A stretch of 64,000 bases of DNA from an uncultured Desulfuromonas sp. (GCF_963678835.1 NZ_OY787469.1:1674001-1738000), one strand, 5' to 3'; numbered from the stretch's first letter, positions 22,870-31,596 are shown. Program-made: numbers and translations. Notes: a model not told the origin generated them from the sequence alone.

Positions 22870-22960
22870 TCGCTGTATTCACGTACATATGTAAGGATAT
22901 CCCCTTGTTAATGATGGTATTGTTTTTTGTTGATTGTGATTAAAGCGAAGAGGAGGAAGG

Positions 22961-23446
22961 ATGGGTGACTTTGTCTTTGTAGTATTGGTTCTTGGCGGAC
23001 TTGGCGTGTTCTTTTATCGGCAAAGTCAGGAAAAACAAGCACAGAGAGCGGCTGAAGTATCTGATGCAGCGTCTTGTGCCTCAGGGGAGAGCGCTTCTCA
23101 GCCTGTCGAATCGGTTGACGAACCGCAGGCGCAAAAAGCTGAGAGTGCAGACGGCGTGGCTGAGACGAAGGCTGAAGAGCCCGTCGTTGAGGAAACAGCC
23201 CCAGAGAAAGAATCTGTGGATGCTCAGGAGGAGCCGAAGGTTCCTGCGGAAGAAACGTACGACGCTTTGACGTGGCGGGTGTTGCAGCGGGTGATGGAAC
23301 AGCCGGGGATTCTGCAGACGGAAATTTATGGTCTGTTTCCCAAGGAAAACCGCAAGCACCTGCAGGCGACCTTGCTGCAGTTGGATAAAGAGAATGTGCT
23401 GCGTCGGGAAAAAGAGGGGAATACCTACCGTTTGTTTCCCGTTTAA
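22961..23446 (+). CDS. Membrane-anchored protein with C-terminal winged-helix-like domain
   Basis: This 161-residue protein has an N-terminal TM anchor (residues about 3-20, VFVVLVLGGLGVFFYR). A low-complexity Ala/Glu/Ser linker covers about 25-95. The last 65 residues (TWRVLQRVMEQPGILQTEIYGLFPKENRKHL, VLRREKEGNTYRLFPV) look like a winged helix as in MarR-type or FeoC-like DNA-binding folds. The DNA-binding part would face the cytoplasm. An AAGAGGAGGAAGG site precedes the ATG. Function unknown. Confidence 0.7.
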   Translation: MGDFVFVVLVLGGLGVFFYRQSQEKQAQRAAEVSDAASCASGESASQPVESVDEPQAQKAESADGVAETKAEEPVVEETAPEKESVDAQEEPKVPAEETYDALTWRVLQRVMEQPGILQTEIYGLFPKENRKHLQATLLQLDKENVLRREKEGNTYRLFPV

Positions 23447-23480
23447 GAGCTTGTTGGGAAAACAACCTGCAAAAATTATA

Positions 23481-23515
23481 AACGCGCCCGTCGGGACATC
23501 CCCGGCGGGCGCGTT
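23481..23515. terminator. Bidirectional terminator, GC-rich hairpin
   Basis: AACGCGCCCG and CGGGCGCGTT are 10-bp perfect arms between convergent genes, followed by TTCTTCTC on the plus strand. Confidence 0.65.
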
Positions 23516-23541
23516 GTTCTTCTCAGTTGTGTTGTCGCGAC

Positions 23542-24168
23542 CTATTGCCAGATCAACCGTTTGTTGCGGTAGTCGATATGGTAAGCGCGGTGTTTCAAAA
23601 CGTCCATACCCAACAATCCGTCAGCAAAGCGGCTTCTTTTTTCCCGTTCAATCAACGCAACTTTGAGTTTTTCGATCTGCAGCGGCCCGACGTTAAGTTG
23701 GTCGAGTCGGGCCAATTCGATCTCCACTTTTGTGCCATTGGCCAGATGGCCGGTGCTGGAGCGCCATTTTTTTAAACGCAGTTTATCCACGGCATCTCGG
23801 TCGAGCAGAGTGATGGTTGCGCCGGTGTCAAGAACCAGATGGACGGTAATGTCTTTGTTGCGATGATGTAACGCCACCGGAACCACCACCTGGTTGCCGT
23901 AAATTTTTACCGGGGTTTCCTGGATGGTGGTGTGCTGCTCCTGGTCCGGTTCAGCAATGTTGAAGGCCGGTGACTGTGACCACTGAGGACTGGTGATGCC
24001 CTGGCTGGTCGGCGCCGCAACTTTTTTTCCACTGTATTGAGGCGGAATCAGTTCTGGGTCGTCGACCACGATCAGCTTGCCCTCGGCATTGCGGTAATGG
24101 TAGATCTCCGCTGCGGCCAGCGGCAGGGCGCTGAATCCGATAATCAGTAAGACCACAAGTAGTTTCAC
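23542..24168 (-). CDS. Exported retropepsin-like aspartic protease with DUF4124-like N terminus
   Basis: This 208-residue protein has a signal peptide (about 1-20, ending LPLAAAEI). A DUF4124-like segment follows (YHYRNAEGKLIVVDDPELIP), then a single-domain aspartic protease region with the active-site motif LVLDTGATITLL (Asp at about residue 118) and a downstream hydrophobic strand (DGLLGMDVL). Such TIGR02281/gag-asp_proteas-type proteins act as dimers, usually in the periplasm. The GTG start overlaps the stop of the upstream Crp-type regulator by four bases (GTGA), indicating translational coupling. Confidence 0.82.
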   Translation of the reverse strand: MKLLVVLLIIGFSALPLAAAEIYHYRNAEGKLIVVDDPELIPPQYSGKKVAAPTSQGITSPQWSQSPAFNIAEPDQEQHTTIQETPVKIYGNQVVVPVALHHRNKDITVHLVLDTGATITLLDRDAVDKLRLKKWRSSTGHLANGTKVEIELARLDQLNVGPLQIEKLKVALIEREKRSRFADGLLGMDVLKHRAYHIDYRNKRLIWQ

Positions 24169-24836
24169 GGCGCGACCTCGTCAAGGGCTGTTGGGTCAAG
24201 TACGGTGATGGAGCGCCCACTGACACGGATGATCTTTTCTGTGGAGAGTTTTTTCAGTAACCGCGAAAAAGTTTCAGGTGTGGTGCCGAGCAGCAGGGCG
24301 ATTTCCCCCTTGGCGGCCGGCAGCTCAATACTGCCTGTGGGCGATTTATCCTGCAACACGCCGAGGTAATTGAGAAAGCGTTGACGAATATCAGCCAAGG
24401 TCAGCTGTTCGATCATGCCCAACAGGTATTTGATGCGCTGAGAGAGGGCTCCAATGAACACCATGGCAATATCGGGATGCTGCTCCAGGTGCAACAAAAT
24501 CTTGTGTGCATCCAGGGCCAGCAGTTCGCAGGGTTCGATGGCGATGGCGCTGACCGGATAACGCCCTTTAAGCTGAAGCAGGATCTCGGCAAAATATTCA
24601 CCCGGCTCAATAAAGCGAATCACGGCTTCTTTGCCGTCGGTGGTGGAGCGAAACAGTTTCACCCGCCCGGAAGCAAGGAAATAAAATTCACTGCCGACAT
24701 CCCCTTCGTGAAACAGAATCTCTTTGCGTTGCAGAGTGGCAAAACGACTGATTTGCTCAATAAAGGTGAAGCGGGGATCATCGCTATTACCGAAAAACGT
24801 CTGCAGAAACAGTTTGACCGCGCTGTTTTTTTCCAT
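24165..24836 (-). CDS. Crp/Fnr family transcriptional regulator
   Basis: This 223-residue protein has a cyclic-nucleotide-binding fold at about residues 15-130 (KEILFHEGDVGSEFYFLASGRVKLF, EPGEYFAEILL). A linking helix follows, then a Crp-type HTH at about 160-205 (GEIALLLGTTPETFSRLLKKLSTEKII). No N-terminal cysteine cluster like that of FNR is seen, so it is not an obvious Fe-S oxygen sensor; the ligand is unknown. The start at 24836 has AAAGGAG six bases upstream and is preferred over 24875. It forms an operon with the protease-like gene downstream. Confidence 0.9.
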   Translation of the reverse strand: MEKNSAVKLFLQTFFGNSDDPRFTFIEQISRFATLQRKEILFHEGDVGSEFYFLASGRVKLFRSTTDGKEAVIRFIEPGEYFAEILLQLKGRYPVSAIAIEPCELLALDAHKILLHLEQHPDIAMVFIGALSQRIKYLLGMIEQLTLADIRQRFLNYLGVLQDKSPTGSIELPAAKGEIALLLGTTPETFSRLLKKLSTEKIIRVSGRSITVLDPTALDEVAP

Positions 24837-24864
24837 GACGCTCCTTTTCGAGGAGAAGGACTGG

Positions 24865-25518
24865 CTATTCGACAATCAGCTCTTGTTCCGTGTCCAGCAA
24901 TTCAACGGCCTGTTCAAGGCTGCTGATCAATGGCGCCAGATCCAGTTTTCGTCCCTCAAATTCATCGGGAAGAAAACCCAGCGCACTTTGCAGCCGTCGT
25001 GCTGCGCTCAGGGCGCTTTTGTATTCTGAGAGTTGGCGCTGTTCCATGGTGGCATGATCCATGGCCATCTCGCGAAAGCGTTTGGCGATGGTTGGATGAC
25101 TGATCTTGCCCTCAAATACGGCCTGTTCCAACTCCTGTTGCTGTTCGTTGGTGAAATTGCTATCCTCTTCAGCCTGTTGCAGCAGGTCAATGGAGCGGTA
25201 GTCCGGCAGAGGGCGCAGCTCATCCTCCATCAATGTCGGCTGTTTTTTCTCCAGATAGTGAAAGGCCATGGTCAGCTTGTCCGCCGTTTGGCGACGAATG
25301 CGGATCTCGCGGCTGCAGTAATCTTCAAAACTGTCGTACCCCCATTCGCTGTAAAGCCGAGTGCCGCGCACCTGCTTGAGCAGACGGCCGAGGTCGACCC
25401 ACGACGATTTGAAGTTTTTCGCTGAGCTGAGCACGGTATAGCGATCACTACCGGGCTCAAGTTGTTCCAATAACTGTTCAATCTGCTGTTCCGCGCGTGT
25501 CTGAGCGGGTGTGTCCAT
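24865..25518 (-). CDS. Hypothetical helical protein
   Basis: This is about 217 residues from the ATG at 25518; an in-frame ATG at 25563 is also possible. It is mostly helical and strongly charged, without a signal or TM segment. The segment WVDLGRLLKQVRGTRLYSEWGYDSFEDYCSR-type (about residues 45-75) recalls DNA-interacting segments of phage or plasmid-type hypothetical proteins, and a regulatory or nucleic-acid role is only a guess. It lies 28 bases before the Crp-type regulator in the same direction, so it probably opens that operon. Confidence 0.6.
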   Translation of the reverse strand: MDTPAQTRAEQQIEQLLEQLEPGSDRYTVLSSAKNFKSSWVDLGRLLKQVRGTRLYSEWGYDSFEDYCSREIRIRRQTADKLTMAFHYLEKKQPTLMEDELRPLPDYRSIDLLQQAEEDSNFTNEQQQELEQAVFEGKISHPTIAKRFREMAMDHATMEQRQLSEYKSALSAARRLQSALGFLPDEFEGRKLDLAPLISSLEQAVELLDTEQELIVE

Positions 25519-25741
25519 ATCGATCCATGCTCCTGAAGTTTTTTTACTCGCTAATTCAGGCATGACTCTATCACAGCTCCGTAGTTGATGGTAGCCATGA
25601 AGACCATGCCGGACGCGGCACATTTTGTGCTGGCAACAACGAAGAGGATACCGTAAAACAGGGACAGTTTTATGTCCGTGGGCACCGCAAGAGATGTTCT
25701 TGGATTTTTTGTCAAAAACTATTCTTTGAAATGGACGCACG

Positions 25742-26950
25742 ATGAAACGTCAACAACGAAAATCCTGTGCTGTCGGAACCCAGACAGAACAGATGCTGAC
25801 CCTCGGTCATCCCTGGGTGATTGAAGATCGTTTTACCCGCCAATGGCCGACGTTGAATTGTGGTGAGCTGGTGACTTTGAGCTCATCGCAAGGCAAAGCA
25901 CTGGCTACCGCTTTGGTTGATCCTGGGCAACGGATTGTCGCCCGCGTTCTTGGCGAGGCCGGAATGATCCTGAACGGCGAGTGGTTTCGTCACAAGATTC
26001 ACCGTGCTGAACAGCGGCGCCGTGATCATGCCGGTCTTGACGGCACCACCGCTTACCGGGTGATCAATGGTGAAGGCGATGGCTTGCCCGGCCTCACCGT
26101 CGAACGTTATGACGGGTATCTGATGATTCAGCTGTACTCGCGTAGCTGGGAAGGCCATCTCAATACGCTGGTACAGGCACTGCAACAGGAATTTCAGCCG
26201 GATGGGATTTACGAAAAATTCCGCCCGCAGAAAACCCGTGAGCTGGAGAAAAAAGGCTCGAAACGGTTCAGTCGTCTGTTGGCTGGTCGCGCTGTTCCAG
26301 ATCGCTACACGGTCGAGGAAAACCATCTAACCTATCGTGTCCGTCTCGAAGAGGGTTTGAATACCGGCCTGTTTATGGATCAACGTACCAACCGCCGTGA
26401 TCTCGCCGAGCGTTGCCAGGGTAAGCGGGTGTTGAACCTGTTCTGTTATACCGGAGCCTTTTCCGTAGCCGCTGCCGCTGCCGGAGCGGCCAGAGTGACC
26501 AGTGTCGACGCCTCACCCCATTACCTCGATCAGGCACGGGAAAACTTTGGTCTCAACCGCATCAACGCCAAGCGCCATGCCTTTATCTGTGGCGACTGCT
26601 TTGAGGTGTTGCCTGATCTGTTAGCGCAGGGCGAGCGTTTTGATATTGTCATCATGGATCCACCGAGCTTTTCCACCACCACTAAAAACCGCTTTACCAC
26701 TCAGGGCGGTACGTCCAAGCTGGTGGCCCAGGCCATGGCACTGTTGGAAGATGGCGGATTGTTGATTACGTCTTCCAACCATCAAAAAGTCGATCTGGCC
26801 GATTACCTTAAAGAATTGCGCCGAGGAGCTCTGGAGGCGGGCAGCGACTTGACGGTAATTAAAACCGCCGGCCAGGCGGAAGACTTCCCCTATCCGGTGA
26901 CCTTTCCTGAAGGACGCTATTTGAAGTATGTGATGGCGGTGAAGGGCTGA
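25742..26950 (+). CDS. Class I SAM-dependent rRNA methyltransferase, RlmI-like
   Basis: This 402-residue protein is of the PUA plus Rossmann methyltransferase type (RlmI/YccW family, 23S rRNA m5C methylation). The N-terminal PUA domain covers about residues 15-80 (GHPWVIEDRF). The middle EEHRE-like domain covers about 90-200, and the SAM-binding region has VLNLFCYTGAFSVAA at about 222-236. The catalytic-loop motif is IMDPPSFS. The catalytic cysteine expected for an m5C enzyme could be among those in the C-terminal half (CGDCF) but I cannot fix it. The gene is followed by a repeat-rich spacer. Confidence 0.88.
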   Translation: MKRQQRKSCAVGTQTEQMLTLGHPWVIEDRFTRQWPTLNCGELVTLSSSQGKALATALVDPGQRIVARVLGEAGMILNGEWFRHKIHRAEQRRRDHAGLDGTTAYRVINGEGDGLPGLTVERYDGYLMIQLYSRSWEGHLNTLVQALQQEFQPDGIYEKFRPQKTRELEKKGSKRFSRLLAGRAVPDRYTVEENHLTYRVRLEEGLNTGLFMDQRTNRRDLAERCQGKRVLNLFCYTGAFSVAAAAAGAARVTSVDASPHYLDQARENFGLNRINAKRHAFICGDCFEVLPDLLAQGERFDIVIMDPPSFSTTTKNRFTTQGGTSKLVAQAMALLEDGGLLITSSNHQKVDLADYLKELRRGALEAGSDLTVIKTAGQAEDFPYPVTFPEGRYLKYVMAVKG

Positions 26951-26959
26951 GGAGTATCG

Positions 26960-27112
26960 CAGGTTGTTGAAAAAGTCCCCTCCGGGGTCTTTTAGCGGCG
27001 CAAGCCGAACATTTGATTTTTGTTTTGCTGAAAAAAAATCAATCACTTGAAGACCTGTTCTTGATTTTTGTCGCCCGTCCATAGGCTCCACAGGCTGTTT
27101 TTTAACAGCCTG
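26960..27112. repeat. Family-2 MITE/REP-like repeat, complete copy
   Basis: This 153-bp element has imperfect terminal inverted repeats: CAGGTTGTTGAAAAA at the left and TTTTTTAACAGCCTG at the right. Inside are a hairpin GTCCCCTCCGGGG and the block TTGATTTTTGTCGCCCGTCC. It carries no gene. Related copies are at 2288-2370, 27844-27901 and, degenerate and reversed, before 54787. Confidence 0.75.
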
Positions 27113-27396
27113 TTAGAAAACGTTGGCAGGATGCTCAAAGCACTCTTGTTGAGCGGGGCAGGCATCAGTACTTTTCGTTAAACTCCCTGAACGAAAATCC
27201 ATGCGAGCCATTTGAGGCAGATGTTGATGATCCCGATGTTTCAGTTCTTAAGAATGTGCGCCATGGATATCAAATCTTAACGCGCACATAGGCTGAGAAA
27301 TGGGGCGGGTTGAAGTGGACTTTATTTTCAAAGTGGAACAGAATAAAAAAATAACAGGGCTATCAAATGGGCGGCTTTCCCGTCGCTTATTTTGTG

Positions 27397-27460
27397 GCTT
27401 AACGCGACGCCACCACAAAACAATCAACGCCAAATTCGCAATTTATAGCGGCGTTATATG
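27397..27460 (+). other. attC-like palindromic stretch (weak)
   Basis: GCTTAAC fits the RYYYAAC box and GCGTTATATG fits the GTTRRRY box in six of seven positions, with GACGCC and GGCG inner arms, spanning 64 bases. There is no integrase gene in the window. This could be chance. Confidence 0.2.
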
Positions 27461-27638
27461 TGTAAAAAAGGAATTTATGAAAGCTGAGGTTAAAAACGAT
27501 CCGAAATAGAAATACTAAAAACTTGCCCAATAAAGGGTAAAACCAATGGCTGGTTTTAGCGAATTACTCTTCGGGGCGATGATCCTGAATCTTTATTACG
27601 AGCAGCAGAAAGTCAGGCATCGAGCATTAATGATGAAA

Positions 27639-27791
27639 CTAGTACTTCAGTATAATTGAAATTGTCTATTGTAGGAGCGGCTTCAGCCGCGAATTACCAT
27701 CATGGGAAGGGGCAATGACCAGGACAATTCGCGAATAAATTCGCTCCTACAGGTGGTCACTCCGATGACAAAATTGACTGTGTTCAAGTAC
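27639..27791. repeat. Family-1 MITE/REP-like repeat, copy 1
   Basis: This 153-bp element begins with CTAGTAC and ends with TTCAAGTAC. It contains an 80-bp core (27671-27750) whose ends GTAGGAGCG and CGCTCCTAC are inverted, with GCTTCAGCCGCGAATT on one side and AATTCGCGAATAAATT on the other. Copies 2 and 3 are at 28809-28961 and 54787-54940. Confidence 0.85.
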
Positions 27792-27843
27792 ACGCAACAC
27801 GTAACAAACCGTTCGTGTGGAGGAGGATAACGTGGGAAATCCT

Positions 27844-27901
27844 TCCTTGATTTTTGTCGCCCGTCCATAGGCTCCACAGGCTGTTTTTTAACAGTCTGTT
27901 A
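27844..27901. repeat. Family-2 repeat, partial copy (right half)
   Basis: TTGATTTTTGTCGCCCGTCC through CTCCACAGGCTGTTTTTTAACAG is nearly identical to the right half of 26960-27112. The left half is missing. Confidence 0.75.
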
Positions 27902-28016
27902 TCATGTTGTCCCGGCACGATGCAGGGTTTGCCCCTGAACTTGACCATTGATCGCTCATGTCGGGAACCGACCTGTCCCGTCATTTTGGGCAGTGACGAT
28001 CCAAACAGAAATGTGC

Positions 28017-28730
28017 TTATCTGTTTACCCTTTTCATGATTCTGGCCGGGGAAAAGACATCCTCCCCGTCAAGCCAGGCCGCAGCCAGTGCAGGTTCCTC
28101 CAACAGCATGGCCAGCCCTTTGATGAAACCCACTGGGAATGACGCAAAGCCCCTGTCTGCCATCACTTTGATAAAGATCGTGGCATAGATATCAGTGCTT
28201 GCTTTGTAGAGGGGAAGAGACGGGATCATCAGACGTCGACCTTCCTCATAGCCTTTTTGGCAAAGCTTTGCGTCCATGGAATGATGGGCCCTGCAGGCAA
28301 ATGGCCGCACCGAATAAATCAGACAAGCCTTGTTATTGTCAAGAAAAGGACAGGGGAGCTTGTGCTGATACCAGAGATCTTCATCCAAAAGATCGCCCAC
28401 GCTGGCCGCCTCCTTCGTCCATTTTTTCAAAGAGTCGATGCCCTCAGGTGTGCTCCCTGCCATGAGTTCCCGGTAAATAACCAGAAGCTCGGGAATCGAT
28501 GTCTCCACCCGTAAGTGGCAGCACCAGGCACATCCCGGAGCGCAGGCCGCTGACTCCGGAAGATCGTAGACGGCCTGGGTGAAGGAGCCTATGGCCTTTC
28601 CCAGTACTTCCAGCCCGGTGCCGTATTGGTCGAGAAAATCGGACAGTCTCTTGTGTGCATTTTTTGCGTGGATGGCGAGGAGTTCCTGCCCTCGGTCCGC
28701 AGCCCCATTTATCTGCTCCGACTCGCCCAT
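28017..28730 (-). CDS. YkgJ-type cysteine-cluster protein
   Basis: This 237-residue protein has the CxxCC...C pattern of the zinc/iron-chelating YkgJ (UPF0153) family: CAPGCAWCCHL at about residues 60-70, then CPFL, CLIYSVRPFACRAHHS and a final KLC. Members are thought to bind Fe-S or zinc through these cysteines; the biochemical role is not settled. It has no signal peptide. The gene stands alone between two repeat copies, its stop close to 28017 and its start 79 bases from copy 2 of family 1. Confidence 0.82.
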   Translation of the reverse strand: MGESEQINGAADRGQELLAIHAKNAHKRLSDFLDQYGTGLEVLGKAIGSFTQAVYDLPESAACAPGCAWCCHLRVETSIPELLVIYRELMAGSTPEGIDSLKKWTKEAASVGDLLDEDLWYQHKLPCPFLDNNKACLIYSVRPFACRAHHSMDAKLCQKGYEEGRRLMIPSLPLYKASTDIYATIFIKVMADRGFASFPVGFIKGLAMLLEEPALAAAWLDGEDVFSPARIMKRVNR

Positions 28731-28808
28731 ATCTCATACCTCCTGACGCTATTTTGTGTCGTGTCTGGCGTCCATTCTATTCCAATCGGGCCGTTTTTGC
28801 GAGCTTAC

Positions 28809-28961
28809 CTAGTACGTCAGCATATTTGAAATTATTTGTAGGAGCGGCTTCAGCCGCGGATTCTCATCATGAACAGGATCAATGGCCAGAACACTTCGCG
28901 AATAAATTCGCTCCTACAGGTGGTCACTCCGATAACAAAATTGACTGTGTTCAAGTACTAG
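28809..28961. repeat. Family-1 MITE/REP-like repeat, copy 2
   Basis: This 153-bp copy has the ends CTAGTAC and GTACTAG, which form a clear short inverted repeat. The 80-bp core is at 28838-28917. It is followed at once by GCAGGCTGTTGA, which resembles the edge of a family-2 repeat. Confidence 0.85.
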
Positions 28962-28984
28962 CAGGCTGTTGAGCCGAGGTATTG

Positions 28985-29914
28985 ATGTCCCGATTGACTG
29001 GTTTTACCGCCTGTTTTTTAGTAAGCTTCATCTCTTTCTTTCGATCCACGTTTTTTTCTTTGTTTGATTTTGCACAGGTTCATATGAAAACAAACACCTC
29101 CGCCATTCGTCAGCTACGCATCTATCTCTTTCTTGTTATTGCTGTGATTTGTCTGAGCACCGGCTGCTTTATGCTCACAGAGCACCTGAGCTTCAGTGAG
29201 GCGCTTTATTTCAGTATTGTCACTATGTCCAGCGTTGGCTACGGTGACATCCTGCCGCAAACGACGCTGGGACGCCTGTTCGCTATGGTGTTTATTGTTC
29301 TTGGTGCTGTCACTTTTTTGAGTTTTGTCGGCCGGGCGACGGAGCTGATGCTGAATCAGCGGGAAGAGGAAAGTAAGCGCAGAAAACTTCATATGTTGGT
29401 CGGGGTGTTTTTTGACGAAATCGGTCATACCCTGCTGACGCAACTGGTAGAACATTTGCCCTTGGCAAAGGATGATCGGCGTCGCTTTGAGTTTACTGCG
29501 CAGTGGAACCGGCGTGATTTTCGCGCTTTGGACAAGTTCTCCACTGCCTTGCCATTGGAGTTCGAACGGCCGGAGCAATTGGTGGCGTCCAGCTGGGAGG
29601 TGCTCCCTGCTGTCAAGCCGTTGTTGATCCGCTTGCTTGAGAATCCGGCGGTGTTGGAGCATAGTGCTTTTTCGGAATTGCTGCTGGCGTTGTTTCACTT
29701 TGAACAGGAACTGGGCTTTCGCGAAAACCATACAGAGCTACCTGAAAGTGATCTGAACCATTTAAGCAATGATGCTGTGAGGGTTTATCGGCTGTTGCTG
29801 CCACAGTGGTTTGATTATTTGGAACATTTGCAACAGGATTATCCCTACCTTTATTCGCTACAGGTGCGGGTCAACCCGTTTCGTCGCTCGACGTCGGTTA
29901 TAGTGACATCCTGA
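28985..29914 (+). CDS. Two-TM potassium channel (Ion_trans_2)
   Basis: This two-helix K+ channel subunit has a first TM helix (RIYLFLVIAVICLSTGCFML), a pore helix and selectivity filter TMSSVGYGD, a second TM helix (FAMVFIVLGAVTFLSFVG) and a cytoplasmic C-terminal domain of about 190 residues. That domain lacks the Rossmann GxGxxG of RCK/KTN domains, so its ligand is unknown. The start at 28985 has GAGG five bases upstream and gives 309 residues with an extra hydrophobic N-terminal stretch. The ATG at 29084 gives a more typical channel of 276 residues. It stands next to a repeat copy, with the channel and cyclophilin convergent. Confidence 0.85.
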   Translation: MSRLTGFTACFLVSFISFFRSTFFSLFDFAQVHMKTNTSAIRQLRIYLFLVIAVICLSTGCFMLTEHLSFSEALYFSIVTMSSVGYGDILPQTTLGRLFAMVFIVLGAVTFLSFVGRATELMLNQREEESKRRKLHMLVGVFFDEIGHTLLTQLVEHLPLAKDDRRRFEFTAQWNRRDFRALDKFSTALPLEFERPEQLVASSWEVLPAVKPLLIRLLENPAVLEHSAFSELLLALFHFEQELGFRENHTELPESDLNHLSNDAVRVYRLLLPQWFDYLEHLQQDYPYLYSLQVRVNPFRRSTSVIVTS

Positions 29915-30013
29915 AAGCAGGGTGTTGTTTAAGCTCTTGTGTAGCGCGACTCTTCAGGTGTAGGGGGGGCTGAGCCTTTGCCGGGACAGGGAGGTAGTGG
30001 TGGGGGAAAATTG

Positions 30014-30042
30014 AAAGGGAGCTGCGTGGCGCAGCTCCCTTT
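30014..30042. terminator. Bidirectional terminator between channel and cyclophilin genes
   Basis: AAAGGGAGCTGCG and CGCAGCTCCCTTT are 13-bp perfect arms around TGG, placed between convergent genes. Confidence 0.75.
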
Positions 30043-30047
30043 GTCTG

Positions 30048-30560
30048 TTAGTCTTCGATGACACTGGCTTTGACGATGGAGATCGGTTCCAGAGGCACAT
30101 CCTGATGGTGGCCTTTGTTGCCGGTAGCCACCTTTTCAATGGTGCGAACCACATCCATGCCCTCAACCACTTTTCCGAACACCGCATAACCGAACGCTTC
30201 AGGGCGTGGATCGCGATAGTTGAGGAAGTCGTTGTCATTGACGTTGATGAAAAACTGGGAGGTGGCACTGTCCACCACCTGGGTACGTGCCATGGCAACG
30301 GTACCGCAGAGGTTTTTTAATCCATTGTCCGCTTCGTTCTTGATCGGTGTTTTTCCATGCTCTTCCTCCATGGCGGCGTTCATTCCGCCACCCTGGATCA
30401 TGAAGCCGGGAATCACCCGATGAAAAATGGTGTCTTGGTAAAAATCATTTCTCACGTAGTTCAGAAAGTTTTCGACCGTGATAGGGGCCTTTTCGGCATT
30501 GAGTTCCAGAATAATGGTGCCTTGAGTGGTCTCCAGAGAGACTTTGGGGGTGGTTTCCAT
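30048..30560 (-). CDS. Peptidyl-prolyl cis-trans isomerase, cyclophilin type
   Basis: This single-domain cyclophilin has 170 residues and no signal peptide, so it acts in the cytoplasm on proline peptide bonds. Motifs in order are [29 protein letters not shown] (active-site Arg/Phe/Met/Gln), GTVAMART and [18 protein letters not shown]. It resembles E. coli PpiB. AAGGAGAATC precedes the ATG. It ends at a strong hairpin. Confidence 0.93.
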   Translation of the reverse strand: METTPKVSLETTQGTIILELNAEKAPITVENFLNYVRNDFYQDTIFHRVIPGFMIQGGGMNAAMEEEHGKTPIKNEADNGLKNLCGTVAMARTQVVDSATSQFFINVNDNDFLNYRDPRPEAFGYAVFGKVVEGMDVVRTIEKVATGNKGHHQDVPLEPISIVKASVIED

Positions 30561-30818
30561 AGAGATTCTCCTTGATGTGTTTCAATTTAGGGCTTTTCGC
30601 TTTGATTCTTCGTTTTGAATGGCTTGCTCCATATTTGGGCGGACTCTATCACAGAGCGTGAACGGGTTCAATTTTTCTGCATTGTTGCAGCGCTTTCGCC
30701 ATTAATGGTTTGCCCCTCCGTGGTTTCCTGTTATAGTGGGCGCCGCAGTTTGAGGGGCTCTCGTCGTGGTGGAGAGGGCTCAGCTGTTCAATGTGCGTCA
30801 TTGTGGAATGTTGATGTT

Positions 30819-31349
30819 ATGGCACAAGACTCCGGTGATACCGGTATCGCTAAAAATATTTTTGTCGGCTATTTTGTCCTGATTCTCCATGTGGTTCTGC
30901 TGGTCTTGCTGGGCCTGTTCGTGGTGTTTTTTCGGGGCCTGGTCGAATATATGCCGTGGATTCTCGGTGGTGGCCTTGCGCTGCTCGTGCTGTCCGGCTA
31001 TCTGTTTTACCGTCATCTCAAGCGCAGCAAAAAAACACTCAAGGAAACGTTTGACGGCCATGTGCCGAATGACCGGCCTATGGAGATCAGTCTGCTGGGT
31101 GGGTTGGCGTCGGTGCGGGTTGGCGTTTCTTCCGGAGCGCGGCAGGTTGATGGTGCTCCGTTGCAGTTGGAAGATCCTGACACGTCGCGGTTGCGTAGTC
31201 TTGACCGGTTAGCGGATATGTATGATAAAGGTTTGATCAGTAAGGACGAGTTTGTGTTGCTCAAGAAAGATGTGCTGACGGGCGCGCCGACGCGTACAGA
31301 ATCATCCTCTGCTGATGATATTATAGACGTTGATTACACCAGTAAGTAA
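30819..31349 (+). CDS. Membrane protein with C-terminal SHOCT domain
   Basis: This 176-residue protein has two TM helices at about residues 12-35 and 43-61. A basic stretch (RHLKRSKKTLKE) and a linker follow. The C-terminal SHOCT-like segment (RSLDRLADMYDKGLISKDEFVLLKKDVL, about 128-155) is a short module often found in oligomeric or nucleic-acid-associated proteins. The start at 30819 is chosen because upstream codons from 30615 have no signal or conserved content. The ribosome site is poor. It lies just before the tRNA cluster. Function unknown. Confidence 0.7.
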   Translation: MAQDSGDTGIAKNIFVGYFVLILHVVLLVLLGLFVVFFRGLVEYMPWILGGGLALLVLSGYLFYRHLKRSKKTLKETFDGHVPNDRPMEISLLGGLASVRVGVSSGARQVDGAPLQLEDPDTSRLRSLDRLADMYDKGLISKDEFVLLKKDVLTGAPTRTESSSADDIIDVDYTSK

Positions 31350-31433
31350 CCGCCGGTCTGATAAGGGCGGCGGTCGGCTAAAAAAAAGTTGCATTTTTGA
31401 ATTCAGAATGATAAACAACAGCGTCTTGTATGT

Positions 31434-31511
<78 letters not shown>

Positions 31512-31519
31512 TAATACAA

Positions 31520-31596
31520 GCGCCAGTAGCTCAGCTGGATAGAGCATGTGACTTCTAATCACAGGGTCGAGGGTTCGAGTCCTTCCTGGCGCGCCA
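31520..31596 (+). tRNA. tRNA-Arg (TCT)
   Basis: 77 bases, acceptor GCGCCAG/CTGGCGC, anticodon stem TGTGA/TCACA around CTTCTAA (anticodon TCT), T loop TTCGAGT, CCA encoded. Confidence 0.96.

Larger units (their letters stand above)
26951..28016. other. Gene-poor, repeat-rich spacer
   Basis: No convincing gene lies here. The spacer holds a 153-bp family-2 repeat (26960-27112), an integron attC-like stretch (27397-27460), a family-1 repeat (27639-27791) and a family-2 fragment (27844-27901). Short open frames at 27300-27509 (69 codons) and at about 27546-27659 (38 codons, preceded by AAAGGG) have no recognisable content. Confidence 0.6.

Noticed and set aside
27300..27509. 69-codon frame in the repeat-rich spacer
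   Set aside because: No recognisable motif and it runs through the attC-like stretch.
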